Source: Thalassia testudinum
Lineage: Eukaryota; Streptophyta; Magnoliopsida; Alismatales; Hydrocharitaceae
Reading direction: 5' to 3'
Assembly (NCBI GenBank): GCA_037157565.1
Contig: JAZHRO010000002.1
Span: 36,538,501-36,602,500 of the forward strand
Length of the DNA stretch: 64,000 nt
Of this stretch, positions 11,754 to 23,508 are shown in pieces (the first letter of the stretch is position 1; each line of letters begins with the position of its first letter). The notes beneath the pieces are model-generated. The model saw nothing but the letters and a program-made list of their open reading frames with translations, made no database searches and was not told where the DNA came from. A program made the position numbers and the translations under genes.

Positions 11754-12064
11754 TCCCCGGTATCAGTGAGATCTCAAACTCTATCTCACGCTCAGGCAGT
11801 AGTCTTGCCAGCTCCTCTGGAAACACGTCGGGGTACTCTCTGACCACCGGCATGCTCTGCAAGTCTGCCACAGGGCTGGGCTGTGCCACTACACAAGCTA
11901 GAAAGCCCTCACACCCGTGGCCCAAAAAGTCTCGCTGCCCAAAGCGTAGAAATGCACCTGAACCCTCCGTCCACCGGCTGTCTGTGAAACTCAAAGGAAG
12001 GCATCTCCGGTAAGGAGAAGACGATCTTCCTCCCAAAATAATCTACCAAAGCGTGGTAAGCGGA
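11754..12064 (-). pseudogene. Tekay protease-to-reverse-transcriptase linker
   Basis: The minus-strand frame reads GCEGFLACVV and then VVREYPDVFPEELARLLPEREIEFEISLIPG, the conserved segment just ahead of gypsy reverse transcriptase. It ends at the solo LTR edge (11753) and resumes at 8885. The same segment is at about 52160-52330 in the plus-strand Tekay copy. It is non-functional because the insertion separates it from the catalytic part. Confidence 0.85.
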
Positions 12065-12433
12065 CTACCAATCCATATCCAGAATCACGCCAAAATCCTC
12101 CATCGGTATCACAATCAGGTCAGCGAGGAGGCTGTGTCCCCCAATATTCACCTCACAATCTGTGTAGACCTCCTCAGCTATAAACAGCTGACCTCCCGGA
12201 CCTCTAATCACAAATGGATCCTCTAACAACACGCAGTCTTGTCCCAAACTGACAGCAAAACTCACAGCAACAAAAGAGTGTGTGGCATCGGAATCAAAAA
12301 GTACGTAAACTAATCTGCCGGAAACTGTAACCATACCTGCCACCACTGAACCTGATGCCCTAGCATCTCTGTGTGTCAAGGCGTTGATACGCCCCTCAGC
12401 TCTCGGTGCAGAAGAAGCAGCCACACTCCACAT
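12065..12433 (-). pseudogene. Tekay aspartic protease domain, mutated
   Basis: A 122-codon open stretch reads INALTHRDARASGSVV, then VLFDSDATHSFV, and ends VIPMEDFGVILDMDW. This is the retroviral-type aspartic protease of the gag-pol polyprotein. The catalytic Asp is present, but the conserved Gly of D-S/T-G-A is Asp (DSDA) and the usual LGMDW is LDMDW, so activity is doubtful. It lies between gag and reverse transcriptase as in all Ty3/gypsy elements. Confidence 0.85.
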
Positions 12434-12439
12434 CGGACG

Positions 12440-13687
12440 GATAGCCGCTGGCCGGTACCCTCCCGTGACTGCTATCCTCCCCTATGCGCTTAGGAACCAC
12501 GACCACCTGCTCGGCCTCCAGCGCTAAATGCGGGGAGCATCTGTTGCGCTCCATCCTTAGACGGGTAGTCTCTCCAGATGTGACCCGACTGGTCACATCG
12601 GTTGCAGAGGGGGACTCGACTCCCTCCCTTGGTAGGTCCCTGCTGATGGCTAGGCGGGGGTCTAGTGCTGACAGTTGGCCCCTGTCGGCGGCCCCCAAAG
12701 GCCACTGACTGCCCTACAAAATGAGATGGCTCTCCCACGAGTGCCGCGTGCCTCCTCTCTCGTCGGCCCTGTGAATACTTTGGCTAGTATGGCCTCTTCC
12801 GTCCGTTGGCTGAGTCTCGTGTGACTGGGTTGGTCTCCTCGTACGTCATGGCCGCCTCCATAACTCTTGAGAAAATGGGCAGCTTTAGGGGTTTGACATA
12901 CCTTTGAATGGCAGGTCGGAGCCCCTTAGTGAACCTCCGCAGGCGCTCCTCCTCTATAGCCACACCTGTCGTAGCAAAATGTGACAGCTCCAGGAAGCGC
13001 GTGCGGTACGCGCTAACAATCATCGTCCCCTGGCGGAGAGTGTGGAACTTCCGCCTCCTCTGGTCCTGCCAAGTCTGTGGGAAGTACTACCCGCAGAAGA
13101 GGGTCATGAACTGGTCCCACGTCGACTCTCCCCTCTCCTGGCCTCTGACTGCCCTCCACCACCTATGTGCTGCACTCTCTAGCTGGTACGTGCCAAAGGC
13201 CATGTGGCACTCCGCAGGGGACGAAGGGTTTCAAAAATATTCTAAATCTGCTCCAGCCAGTCCTCTGCCTCTGACGGGTCCTCATCCCCCTTGAAGGAGG
13301 GGGCTTCAGCTTCTGGAACTATCCGAAAAGCTCGTAGTGCAGCTGTAGTTGGGGAACGGGCACGCCTCCAGGTACGGAGGACTCATGCTCAGAAGTGTCA
13401 GAGTGTGGTGGGGGTGGTGGAGGACCACCCCCTCTCCCTCGTCCAGTGTTACGTCGGTCTCTCGGCCCCACAGAGGACTCCCCCTCCACAGCCCTAGGGA
13501 GAGGTGCCCGTGGAGGTGGGTGGAGCTCCTCTAGTATTATATCTCAGATCAGCTGAGCGAGGTCCTGGGCATGAATGCCCGAGAGAAGTGGTAGGTCAAC
13601 TGGCACCTTGGGCCCGGCATGTCTACCCCTCCGACCTCGTCTACAGCCGCACTCGCGGCCCACCTCAAGAACTCCATGTTGATGCAT
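12440..13687 (-). pseudogene. gag: Tekay gag, degenerate copy with zinc knuckle
   Basis: The start at 13687 (ATGCATCAACATGG on the minus strand) aligns with the gag starts at 5662 and 50370. The protein shows IHAQDLAQLI near the N-terminus, the capsid segment IVSAYRTRFLELSHFATTG with LRPAIQRYVKPLKLP (12784-13023), and a zinc knuckle CNRCDQSGHIWRDY (12490-12738) whose last Cys is Tyr. Several frameshifts separate these pieces. The product would assemble the particle and bind RNA. Confidence 0.85.
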
Positions 13688-13855
13688 CTCCTGCAAGGAG
13701 ATGCGGAAGACAGAACAAAAGGAGGTCAACTCTAATGGACTTTAGCAAAATAACTCAGAATAGATGGCAAGTGGTTCGTTGTAGTGGTTACTCTAGTTAC
13801 ATGCACGTGAATTGGTTATTGTCAAGCTAGTTGGTTCATTTCCTGCGACGACCTT

Positions 13856-13867
13856 ACTCTGATATGA
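13856..13867 (-). other. Primer-binding site, initiator-Met tRNA type (mutated)
   Basis: On the minus strand TCATATCAGAGT follows the LTR end GGTCATAACA after three bases. It matches the consensus with a few substitutions and marks 13871-16579 as a 5' LTR. Confidence 0.75.
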
Positions 13868-13870
13868 TCT

Positions 13871-16579
13871 TGTTATGACCCGGTTCCCGAATCCCTACAG
13901 GACTCGAGACCGGCTTGACTCGACTAATCCCACGACCCAGTCCAATAAGAAATAACCAAAAAGCAGGAAAGTAAACCACATTTACTATGCTAAATAACTA
14001 ACAGTAAAAGAGTACAAGTAGTAAAGGAAAATATAAGCTGCTAACAGTACACATCACCACCACAACAGTAAAGCGGAAACAAAGTACAGAATAGAAACGG
14101 TAACAACAGTCTGCACTCACTAACAAAAGGAAGTACAACAACAGGAACTACTGCTGGGCTCGACTGGGCCCAGCACCCTCTACAGCCGGCTACTCGGGCA
14201 GCACAAATCCTAGACCTGTAAAGGGTTATGAGTAAACAGAGTCAGCAAACGCTGAGTAGAGTGGTAACCAAACTAACCTAAGCATTAAAAGCTAACAGGT
14301 AAATTTACCATTTCCAATTATTTGTTTTACAAGTCATTCTTTTTCACCAATTGGTTTACTTTTCAGATCTCTTTCTTGATCTCGTATGTTCCTCGTGGGA
14401 ACGATCTTGATTGCAGTCTTTTCTGAAGTGTAAAAGGCACACGTGGTGCTCTCCTGGCTGGGAGAGTCCCTCGTGGTGATCCTGCACCCAGTCAACCACC
14501 CCGAGGTCACGGACAGACATAGCGGTGACTACGGCACACGCGATAAGCGCACGGGTAGCTACCACGCAATGGCACGGGGTCAGTCGTTTCTGCTAGCGGG
14601 TACGCCCAAAGTACAGCACGGAATAGTATAGGGCCTAGCCCTCTCAGTAACAGGGGTCTAACCTCTCAGAACCAAACAGGGGTCTTGCCCCTCCACAGTC
14701 GACGCACCCTCGTCTGACTGCCCCGATTTGCCCAGTGGGCCTAACAAGTTCGTGTAGGGTGGCTAGCTGAACCTCGGGCCCCGTGGGGTGGCGAGCTCTC
14801 GCCCTACACTAGTAGCTCTCCTCGATACAGTGTATGCGAGGGCCAAAGAAGTCGGTGTAGAGTGGCCAATCCTAACCTCGGGTCCCAACCCAAGGGTGGC
14901 TAGCTCCGCTCTACACTAAACAGGGGACAGTCGCTCTCCTTAGTACCACGTACTCAAGGGCCAGCTCACTTCCCACTCACATTTCCAGATCCATTCCATT
15001 TATCCACAAGAGCTCTACTCCTAATTCCCCATAGGGTTCGTGCTGGTATTCACCATGTTATTCCATACCAGGTTTCATCATTCACATTTCCATTCTCATA
15101 TTATACACATACAGCTCATATTTCCACAACTTAACATATATAACAAGTAATGTCACAGGTAACTGTTTAACTAACGCAGGCATTTCATATTTCACAGGTA
15201 GCTCGTATTTATTAACAGGCGGTTGTTTAAATTTCTATTCCTTCATTTATGACTGCAATCTCTAACTTGCATACAACAATGCAAGTACTTCTCGTCCTAG
15301 GATTCATGTCGCATCCTAGGTTTCTAGTTATCCAATTTCACATATGCATTCATGTTTTATAATTAAAACAGGGGAAACCACTCTACCAGACAATCCGGGA
15401 GTATTGGGGGCTCGAACGGCAAGCTCACGTGCCTCTGCAGGCCTCGAACATGCAACAGATCGAAATCCTATACCAAGGGACATACCACAACGGAATATTT
15501 AGAATATTATATAAGGCTTTCTAACATGTAAAGGAACTCACAAGGAAACTACAAATATCTGGTTTGCGCAAAACAGACCTCAAACGGACCCTAAACGGGT
15601 CAAAAACAGAACTGCAGACCTAAATTAGACATCTGGCACAAGGTCCAGACATCTTAAAAGTCACCATTGTCTCACCTCAGGTTCCTGCATCGACTTCAGC
15701 CATCCAGAACCCCTAATTGACCGTCTGAGCTCATCTCCAGACGTCTGACCTCTCCTCCAGTCGTTTGGGAGTGCTTCCGGTCGTCTGGTAAGCTATCCAG
15801 ACGTCCAAGACGCATGGGAGGGCATGCCCCACGCCTTCCCGAAGCTATCCCTGCATGCGACAGATAATATCGCCTACTTTTAGCCATATAGATTGTCTTT
15901 GCGGTGCGACCTGCATGGTCGTAACTGCAAGAGGAACGTACCTTCGCGAAACTCTACTTTCAGACGTTTGGTGTCATCACTAGACGTCCAACCTGTCGTC
16001 TGGACAACATGCCAGACGTCTGATTCTGGGAAAAACCTAGAACCAGATCGACCTCTTGCTCCTCTTGCCGCACGCAGCCACGACCTCTTCTCCTCGTCTG
16101 TAGCTCCAGCTGCAGCAGAGTGTCGGGGATGTCTCCCCCGACGTGCTCCTCCTCCTATACCCGTCGCTCCGGCCGTGCGTCCTCTGACGAGCTGCCACGA
16201 GCTCTCGAGCTCAAGCTCTTCCTCCTGTCTTCACGTCTCCTCTCCTCCTCGCTACTCGCTCTCGTGCCCTCTCTCGTGCTCGTCCCACTTGCTGCAGTGG
16301 AGAGGAAGGAAGAAGGTGGTGGTGGAGTGGAGATGAATGGAGAAGAGAGGAATGGGGGAAGAGGGGTTATATATAAGGGAGTAGCTAGGGTTCTGCAGGG
16401 AAGAAAGAAGAGAGAGAAGAGGGGAAAAAGGCAGTCTGCGTGTAGCCAGCGTGCAGACGCGATGCTACGTACAAAATTTTCAATTTCCAGACGTCTGGGA
16501 AGGGGTCTAGATGTCTGACCAAATGTATGATTGACAGTTCATAAGTCTTAAAAGGCTAAGAATAGAATAGGTAGTTACA
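13871..16579 (-). mobile_element. Tekay-type 5' LTR (right arm of chimera, inverted)
   Basis: In sense (minus strand) it starts TGTAACTACCTATTC at 16579 and ends GGTCATAACA at 13871, followed by a primer site. It is 2709 bp and aligns throughout with the plus-strand LTR at 2810-5479. A TATA box (TTATATATAA) is at 16368-16377. AGACGTC motifs occur at 15740, 15800, 15983, 16015 and 16490. ORFs inside are not conserved with the partner. Confidence 0.87.
16368..16377 (-). promoter_or_regulatory. Probable Pol II TATA box of inverted Tekay LTR
   Basis: The palindromic TTATATATAA lies about 205 bp inside the LTR, at the position equivalent to TATATAA in the LTR at 2810. The sequence following it in sense is CCCCTCTTCCCCC, a pyrimidine-rich initiation context like the partner. 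Confidence 0.6.
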
Positions 16580-17189
16580 ACTATTCACCCAGGTTTGATT
16601 TCAGAAGGAGAGAGAGATCTAAGGAGGAGGGAGGGGGTTTTACATTATAGCACATTGGGATTCGTGCCCCCTGCTTGACACTTAGCCGTTGCTGGGCCTT
16701 ACCTCTTGTGCTGTACTTTTGCCTTTTTGCTGCTGAGGCCATTGAAGGTTAAGGCATCGGATGCTTGGTCTTGATGTCTGAATCACTGGCCCTTGTACTT
16801 GCCTTGGTTCTGTTGCTGTGTGTTCATTGAGCTGGTGCAGAAATTTGACATTAGTGGTTGCAGGTTACTGTTTAATTATTTGATTGTGATTAGAGCTTAA
16901 TTGTAGGGTTAATTTGGTGATTTCATCCATGATTTTTATCCCTTTCTTTTTGTACTTTTATACCTGACATTCTAAGATACATTTATGATATATAATGCAT
17001 ATCATTTTGGCTGTTTGATTCACTTGCAATTATTATTTCTTATTACTGTGATTAGTGAGTTGATTTTCCATATCTGCTCCCTACAAACGACCTCAGACTC
17101 ACGTCTATTTTTCGAGCTTATACATTTAAATGTCATATCGATTTTCATCGCTATACTACAATGTGATATTTTCCTAAATACTTAGGCCA
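16580..17189 (+). repeat. Athila/Tat-type LTR fragment (right piece, LTR 3' end)
   Basis: CTGCTCCCTACAAACGACCTC at about 17074-17093 is a diverged copy of the motif found near the 3' end of every Athila-type LTR in the window. CTATACTACAATGTGATAT follows, like CTATACTACAACGC at the end of the LTR at 21662-24433. The end at 17189 (GGCCA) is approximate. This is probably the remainder of the LTR whose left piece is 2103-2809. No gene is seen. Confidence 0.5.
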
Positions 17190-17412
17190 ATACCTTGCGA
17201 CGACGAGGAGAGCAGCTCGGCACCCATCCAACAAGGTTCAATCATAGATCATTCTAGATTATCTCGCAGGGTTGGTCAAAATTACCAAGTCGCACCAATG
17301 CTCCCGCTAGGAGTGTAGACTCCGGGTTCACCCTCTTAATCCTTCGTTGGATGAGATCTCAACCAAACCTCTCAAGGTACCCTGGCGACCTCCACACATG
17401 TAGACGCTTAAC
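17190..17412. other. Unassigned intergenic DNA
   Basis: No ORF, LTR terminus or internal repeat was recognised in these 223 bases between two LTR pieces. Confidence 0.4.
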
Positions 17413-20062
17413 TGATGATAACATTATCATCAGCCATATCTAGCTTTTATTAGCCGTAATCAACAGATAAATGCTCCTACATATCCGCCAAAGGACTTTA
17501 ATTCATTGCATATCCATTCTGAAAGATAAACAAGGAACCAGGGTTAAAACTGTAATTTTATCATCATATCATAAATATAGAACAACCACAAGTTTTCTCA
17601 GGGGTTTATTAAAGGTCAAATATGCATTAATGTCTAGCAAGAGGCTCCGTGTAGATAGAAACGAGTTTTCATGCGTTTTGAGAATTAAATGACATCTGAA
17701 ACCCTAAAAATAGACCCTCTTAATTAACTATAGTTCTGGTCAGCATAAAATTCATCCAAATCCTCAGAAAATTATAGAAAAATATTATCTAGGATTTGGT
17801 ATCCTTGATTTGACCATTAGAGACCATTTTGACCTAAAATAGAGTCTCAGATAGACGGTTGGCTTAATTTAGGTTTCTACTCAATTTACCCAGTCGAACT
17901 TGGTCAAAAACTAAATCCGACTTCACCATCAGATTTCTTAGGTCCAAATTAGTTTTGTACCAAAAATTTGGGCCCAATCAGAGATCACTTTGACTTAGTT
18001 TACATTTCAGTCCTGTCTAACTCTTTTCTCTCACACATATACCCCTAACTTTCAAAATATTTGCAAATGGGTCCCTAACTTTATCATTGTTCTTTGCAAA
18101 AAGGTCCCACGTCATTTTTAGAAGGCTAGACCTTCGCTGTCAAGTTTCAAGTGAGGATTTCTCGCTCGATTCTCAATCAATCAATCCTAGATTTGAACTA
18201 GAGATTCCTTAAGGAATTCTCTTTCAATCAAACTTGGCCCTGGACTCCAATTCTTTCCCAATCTCCCATGCGAATGCATGAGAGATGTGGGTATCCCACA
18301 TGCACAAGAAGCTCAAATTTTCCAAACTTGTTTTCAAGCTTGAAACTCCATCCTAAGCCCTATAAAAGCACACCCAATGCAATGCCGTGCTCCTTAGCTA
18401 GGTTTTGAGCCAAAACCTTCTTCAAATCCCTACCTCTGGCCCTTCTTCGGCCTAGCTCTAGTGGCCCTTCTTCCCCGTCTTCCTAGGGATGGCCAACGGC
18501 CAAATTGGCCCGTCCATCATCTTCACCACCTTCCTCTGCACCTCGCCGGTCACAGTGGGTGCCATCTTCCCCTCTCCTCGCCGCCGTCCTTCTCAATGGA
18601 GAATTCATCTTCCTCGCATCTGGCAAGGCACGTCGGTGCAAGTCCCTTCCATTTTCTTCCTTAAATTAGGTCCTATAGCTTCCTTGTCTTTTCTCCTTTC
18701 ATTTCCTCCCCTTAACTCCACAATTTGACCACCATATCACCGCCGCCCTCATCATCTTCCTCCGCTGTGGCAAGGGCTCCGGCGAGCCCGCACCACCACC
18801 ACAAACCACCATCCGCCTCGCCACAACTCCCAAAAGCACCGCCGTACTCCCTCCATCAAAAGCCCTCTCCTATTTCGCTCCATCATTTACCCTAGCTCTC
18901 CACCAAACAAACCCATTGTCATCCACCATCGCTGACCTTTGCCAGCCACCAAACACCCCAATTTACCATGAAACCACCACGACCACCCTTTCCATCCTCA
19001 GGCGATCATCTTGCACTATTTTAACACGGCCCCAAGGCCCTATTTCATGTTTCAAGTCATCACTATCCATCGTTGCCGCCGCCATTGCCTTTGGCCCAGT
19101 TCTTTAAGCTCTAGGTCGTGCACGCACCAGGTGACCCCCCCAGGCTATGCGGAAGGCTTCCAGGCACACGCCCAGGTGGTCAATTGGAGACTACACCACT
19201 CGCTGCAACTTCAATCAAAGACAACTTCACAGCTGCTGGCCCATGCGAAGAATGTGTGGCATTAATGCCACATCATGAATAGATGCCTACAAGACCACAC
19301 ATAAGTTGATTTTGTTTTGTGGCTTTATCGCCCAAGCACAAGGGGTTGGGTCCCCATACACCTCTCACTGATTACCCGGCCTATTAGCACACCTCGCCTG
19401 CGGTTCACACCATGCGGGCCTAGTCCCAGGTGTGCATGCCCGATAACCCAATAAGCCCTGGTTCGAGAGAGCAGGAAGGAAGAGACAGAGAGAGCATGCG
19501 GAAGGGGGATTTTGCTCTGTAGAGTGGCTAACACTTAGCTAAATTGGAGGGAATTGTTTCCCTTATGCTGCGAAGGGAAGAAAAAGCGACGAAAGCTCTG
19601 AAAGAAGAAGGAAGAGAAGAGTTGAAGAAGATGAATAGTGCCTGCACTGTAGCATCTAAGTACTTTTCGTATGATTAAGCATTATCTATGTTACTATTGA
19701 ATAATTTAAGTACTATAGTTTACAATTGAATTCTGATTGAATAATTGCATACATGCTTAATTAAGAGGATTAGTGGTGATCTAAATCACCATTGTTTTTT
19801 ATTCTCCTCTTTTTATTCCATGCAATCTTTAAATACATTGAATAAATAATGTGACAGGTTATTATTCATTGAATATCTATTTTTAATGCTTAATTAATTG
19901 TGCTCATTGATTCTAATTAAAATTAATGCGTGAATTCCATATTTGCTCCATGTGTTCGACCTCGGACTTCAAATTCGGGTAATAAATTCTATTTGTTGAA
20001 GAGCGATTTAGGAGACTTTACTACAATGAGACACTTTAATCTCCTGAATAGCTCGTTCAACA
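17413..20062 (+). mobile_element. Probable Athila/Tat-type solo LTR
   Basis: It begins TGATGATAACATTATCATCA, the diverged form of the palindromic start seen at 8886. It shares the downstream block (AATCCTCAGAAAATTATAG, TTTGACCATTAGAG, CACCATCAGATTTC). A TATA box, TATAAAAG, is at 18361-18368. TTTGCTCCATGTGTTCGACC near 19941-19960 is the conserved 3' LTR motif. The end is set at 20062 (TTCAACA) because TTAAC (17408-17412) and CTAAC (20063-20067) make a 4-of-5 duplication. No primer site or polypurine tract adjoins it. ORFs of 60-90 codons inside are not conserved. Confidence 0.65.
18361..18368 (+). promoter_or_regulatory. Probable TATA box of solo LTR
   Basis: TATAAAAG follows AAGCCC and lies about 950 bp from the LTR start, close to the TATA position in the LTRs at 8886 and 21662. 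Confidence 0.5.
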
Positions 20063-21656
20063 CTAACGACGCTCTAGCTACGAGTACCAAGTACTCCAGC
20101 GTCATCCGCATTGCATACATACACCCACTAAGCCTAGAGCTACGAGTACCTTCGCATCGAGTCAGATTCGAGTACTTCCAAGTACCTTATCTTGGTGACA
20201 GCCCGTAGCTCGTTGCCATACCCAGGAACCATCTATGTTCCAAGGTAAATCTTTGGCAGCCTCTAACCACCACACATTCTCAGGCCTCTAACCCAAACAG
20301 TGAACCCGGGGTTTATGAAGTCGATGGGTGCAACCCTACAAGCTCACCTAGTCGACCTACACATCTTTTAATCTGTTTCTTACCTTGTACTAAGAATGGA
20401 ACTCTAGAGACTCAGCAAATCATCTAGAGTCTGACCTTAGACCTGGATCCAAGATTTCTTTCTTAGACTTGTAACAGAGTCGTCAAGATTCAATGTTCCT
20501 GGTTTCTCCTGGGTTTTGACCAATACACTTCAACTTTTAATTCATACCATTAGGAGTTCCAATTCACATAGTGCACTTAGCCATCATTGACACAAGTGGC
20601 ATTTAGGTCATGTTCTTGGTGCCCTAATTAGATTAATTTCCTCCCCTCATGACTAAGGCTAGGTTAGGGTTTCATTGTGAGATCCAAGATGCTAGTATCG
20701 GTACCGATTCTCAGTAGTAGTCTTACGCACCCCAACATTGCCAGCCTGGCTCCCAACCTAATCCAAGTTGATGGCCAACTCCAGCATTATCACTTAGTAT
20801 CGGTATAGGGCATTTCCCAATTCCAGCTCACATAGCCTACTTCACCTCTTAAGGGTGACTTAACCCTTTACTTACTATCTCATGGCTCTAACCTCCATGA
20901 GGTCCTTAGACCCAGGGGCTTTCTTAGATCACTCAGGCCTCCCTCAGAACCCTCATGACCAAAACCCCACTCATTAAGCCCCTTGGTTACCTTTAGCTGT
21001 AAAAAGGGCGATGAAGGTGATTTTTAAACAATCTTCATAATCCCATTTTCATCCAACAATATAGGATATTTATTCCTATGTAACCCTTATAAGAAGAAGA
21101 ACCACTTGAACTGTGCACAAAAATCTGCTGAAATTTCATGGAAGCCAACATACAGCAATTGCAGTAAAACCCTTGGTAGGGTGACATTGTACCAACATGT
21201 GTACGTTTTGTAGTAGGATTGCCCTGTTTCACTAGGTATTTATCACGTCTCCTTTTGTGCTCAAGCCCAATATTAAGTGTACTCTAATCATTAATAATCT
21301 GCCATCCAGCCACATTTAAGGCTCCATTTTTACCCTACTAAACATGCATAAACTATGGTTTAGCACCATTTCTTCCCATGCTCCATCTCTCAACACCAAC
21401 TTATTCAAGACTTTTATTTTCAACCCTGACAACAATGGGTTCATTCCTGTACATTAATTAACTTCTAGAGGCATTCTAGGCCCGAATTTATTGACGATAA
21501 CTCATCTCGAAATCAAAGCTCCAAGGCGCAAGGATGACTTGTCCACAGTCGCAATTTTGCCGCATGCACACAACATACTTGAACCCCCACTCATTGAAAA
21601 ATTCCCAGTTCGCATTACAAATCTCCTCCTCTTCTATTGTTCAAGAATTTAAAATG
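20063..21656. other. Unassigned intergenic DNA, target of the next element
   Basis: This 1.6-kb stretch has no ORF with family similarity, no gag-pol trace and no recognised LTR terminus. Short direct repeats of CGAGTAC/GAGTACC occur near 20085-20180. It could be old transposon remnant or low-copy DNA; nothing decides. Confidence 0.4.
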
Positions 21657-21661
21657 AGTAA
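21657..21661. repeat. Target-site duplication AGTAA (left copy)
   Basis: AGTAA directly before the LTR terminus at 21662; an identical copy lies at 31722-31726. Confidence 0.95.
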
Positions 21662-21900
21662 TGAAACGCTGTGGGCAACCGGGTTTTATTGTTATAGCGT
21701 TGTAGTATAGCCAGTTATTGCCAACATTTCAAATATAAATTTTTTCACTCGGAAAATAAAAGAGTTCCCGAGGTCGAACTCAGGGAGCAAGTTGTATTCT
21801 AGAGATATACATGTTTCTTTTACAAAAATAAAGAAAGAGAGAGAAAGAATTTGTTGTTTTCTCTTTGTTTCTCCTCGTCTCAGATCTTCTTCTTCTTTGT

Positions 21901-22059
21901 CTGCAGAGGTGATGTTCTTCTTCTGCAGTGGTGATGCTCTTCTTCTTCTTCGTCTGCAGAGGTGATGTTCTTCTTCTGCAGTGGTGATGCTCTTCTTCTT
22001 CTTCGTCTGCAGAGGTGATGTTCTTCTTCTGCAGTGGTGATGCTCTTCTTCTTCTTCCA
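21901..22059 (-). repeat. 53-bp tandem repeat x3 in LTR
   Basis: Three exact-period copies (starts 21901, 21954, 22007) of a unit that includes CTGCAGAGGTGATG and CTGCAGTGGTGATG plus TTC runs. The 5' LTR carries the same array at 29189-29347. Confidence 0.9.
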
Positions 22060-22567
22060 GCTGTTCCTGCTCTTCCTTCTTCTTCTGTCTTTCTTCAGAT
22101 CTTCTTCTTTCTTCTTTTCTTTTTCCAGTCAGGACGTCGCCCCTCCTTCTTTCTTCTTTTCCCTTCAGGACGTCGTCTGATTTCCAAATCAGACGACTTA
22201 AACTGCCTGTTGCTACAGTGTCTCCCTCAGCTTCCTTCTTCTTCCGCGGTCCTTCTTCTTCACCTGTGCCTGCACACTTCAGAGCTTACGTCAGAGGACA
22301 AAACCTACTCTACCCTCTCCCCTCCCGCGTCTCTCTCTCTCTGAAACCACTCTTGGGAAAGCTCTCCCAGAGCTGCCGGGTAATCGGGTACGGGTCGCGC
22401 CCGGGTCCAGACCCACCGGCGTGCGTGGTGGGCGAGGAGTGCAGGTCAGTCTAAGTCGGGTCGGGTCAGGTCCGCGGGGCGTGAGCGCGGACGAGACCGG
22501 GTAACCGGGCGGGTGAAGGGGACCTCACCCCGTGTGCTGAGGCAGTAAGGCTAATGCACAAAATCAA

Positions 22568-22608
22568 TTTAAATAGTGAAAAGGTTGTGAGGCTTACCGA
22601 TGTGGGAC
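22568..22608 (-). promoter_or_regulatory. snRNA-type USE + TATA module (3' LTR)
   Basis: On the minus strand GTCCCACATCG (22608-22598) is a perfect match to the plant snRNA upstream sequence element. After 22 bp it is followed by TATTTAAA (22575-22568). The next T4 run in sense after the predicted start is around 22300, so a Pol III transcript would be roughly 240 nt. The promoter lies about 900 bp downstream of the LTR TATA box. Activity is inferred. Confidence 0.6.
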
Positions 22609-23499
22609 TAAACGGAGACCTCTCCTTGCGTGCGCCTGCTGGGAGACCGCGGCCTAGCTTCTGCAGCTGCGGCTTCGATTTGCGTCGGTTGCTGGCTGGC
22701 TGCCTTCGCAAGACTCCCCGTAATCCGCAGCAGCTGGAGACCTGGAGTCCTCAAGCCTGGAGCGCGGGAGAAGCTGCTTCAATGTGCGTTAATGGCGGTC
22801 GAACCTCAAAACCTGTCGGACACGAATATGGCCTCTCGGCCTGATCAAACCACTGGGGAACCTTCGCCGTGGCACGGCGAAGGTGTGGAGCTGCGCGGCA
22901 AGCCGCAAGGTGGTGTCTGGAGGCAGCCCTAGGTTGGACTGCAACCGGAGGAATGGGTTTGTTCGGGGGAGCGTTACGGAGGTGTGGAGTGGCAGTGGAG
23001 GGGTGGGGGGTGCTCAGTGTGATGAGGCGGAGGTTCGGTGAGGGTCGGCGAGGTGTGTGAGGCTGTGGAGCGATGGGAGCATCTCACCGGAGGGTGGCCG
23101 GAGACGAAGGGAGTGACGATGGTCAGGGTCGGTCGAGGGCTTAATTAAACAAATTGAAACCGGGGAAAGAAAGAGGAGAGGAAGGGAAGTAGTTCTAACT
23201 TACTTACAGGGACGAAGGGGGAGCAGTAGGGCGACAGTCGTATTGACTGTCGCCGGAGAAGAAGATGCTCAGGGAAAGGGGCGGCGGCGAGCAGAGAGTC
23301 GGAGGGGCGCCAGCTGGGTACGGCGTGGCGCGGGAAGAGCAGGGGAGGAAGTCTCTGCTACTGGTATTGCGGCAGAGCGAAGAGGAGGAGGGGGAGGAAC
23401 CGCCGGAGCTGGTGAGCGTCTGCCGGAGAGAGAAGAGAGGAAAGTTGGGGGTTTTCTCCGTCAGATCCGAGCTACCCCGGTCGGTGGAGCAACGGGGGG

Positions 23500-23508
23500 T
23501 ATTTATAG
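23500..23508 (-). promoter_or_regulatory. Probable Pol II TATA box (3' LTR)
   Basis: CTATAAATA in sense, followed by CCCCCCGTTGCTCC. The identical box is at 30788-30796 in the 5' LTR, where it would drive the genomic transcript. Confidence 0.65.

Larger units (their letters stand above)
2810..16579. mobile_element. Head-to-head chimeric Tekay retrotransposon
   Basis: Two 5' ends of the same Tekay family face each other. The left half is plus strand: LTR 2810-5479, primer-binding site, gag to about 6438. The right half is minus strand: LTR 13871-16579, primer-binding site, gag, protease, reverse transcriptase, RNase H and integrase down to about 6439. A normal element has direct LTRs and a 3' LTR after integrase; here an inverted second 5' end replaces it. 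The flanking pentamers differ (TTCTC before 2810, ACTAT after 16579), so this was not one simple integration. A solo LTR (8886-11753) later split the reverse transcriptase. An inversion between two elements, a template switch or an assembly misjoin could all give this layout. Confidence 0.75.

Noticed and set aside
20930..21240. 65-codon ORF at 21035-21232 as a small gene
   Set aside because: Single short ORF without codon bias, promoter or similarity that can be judged by eye.
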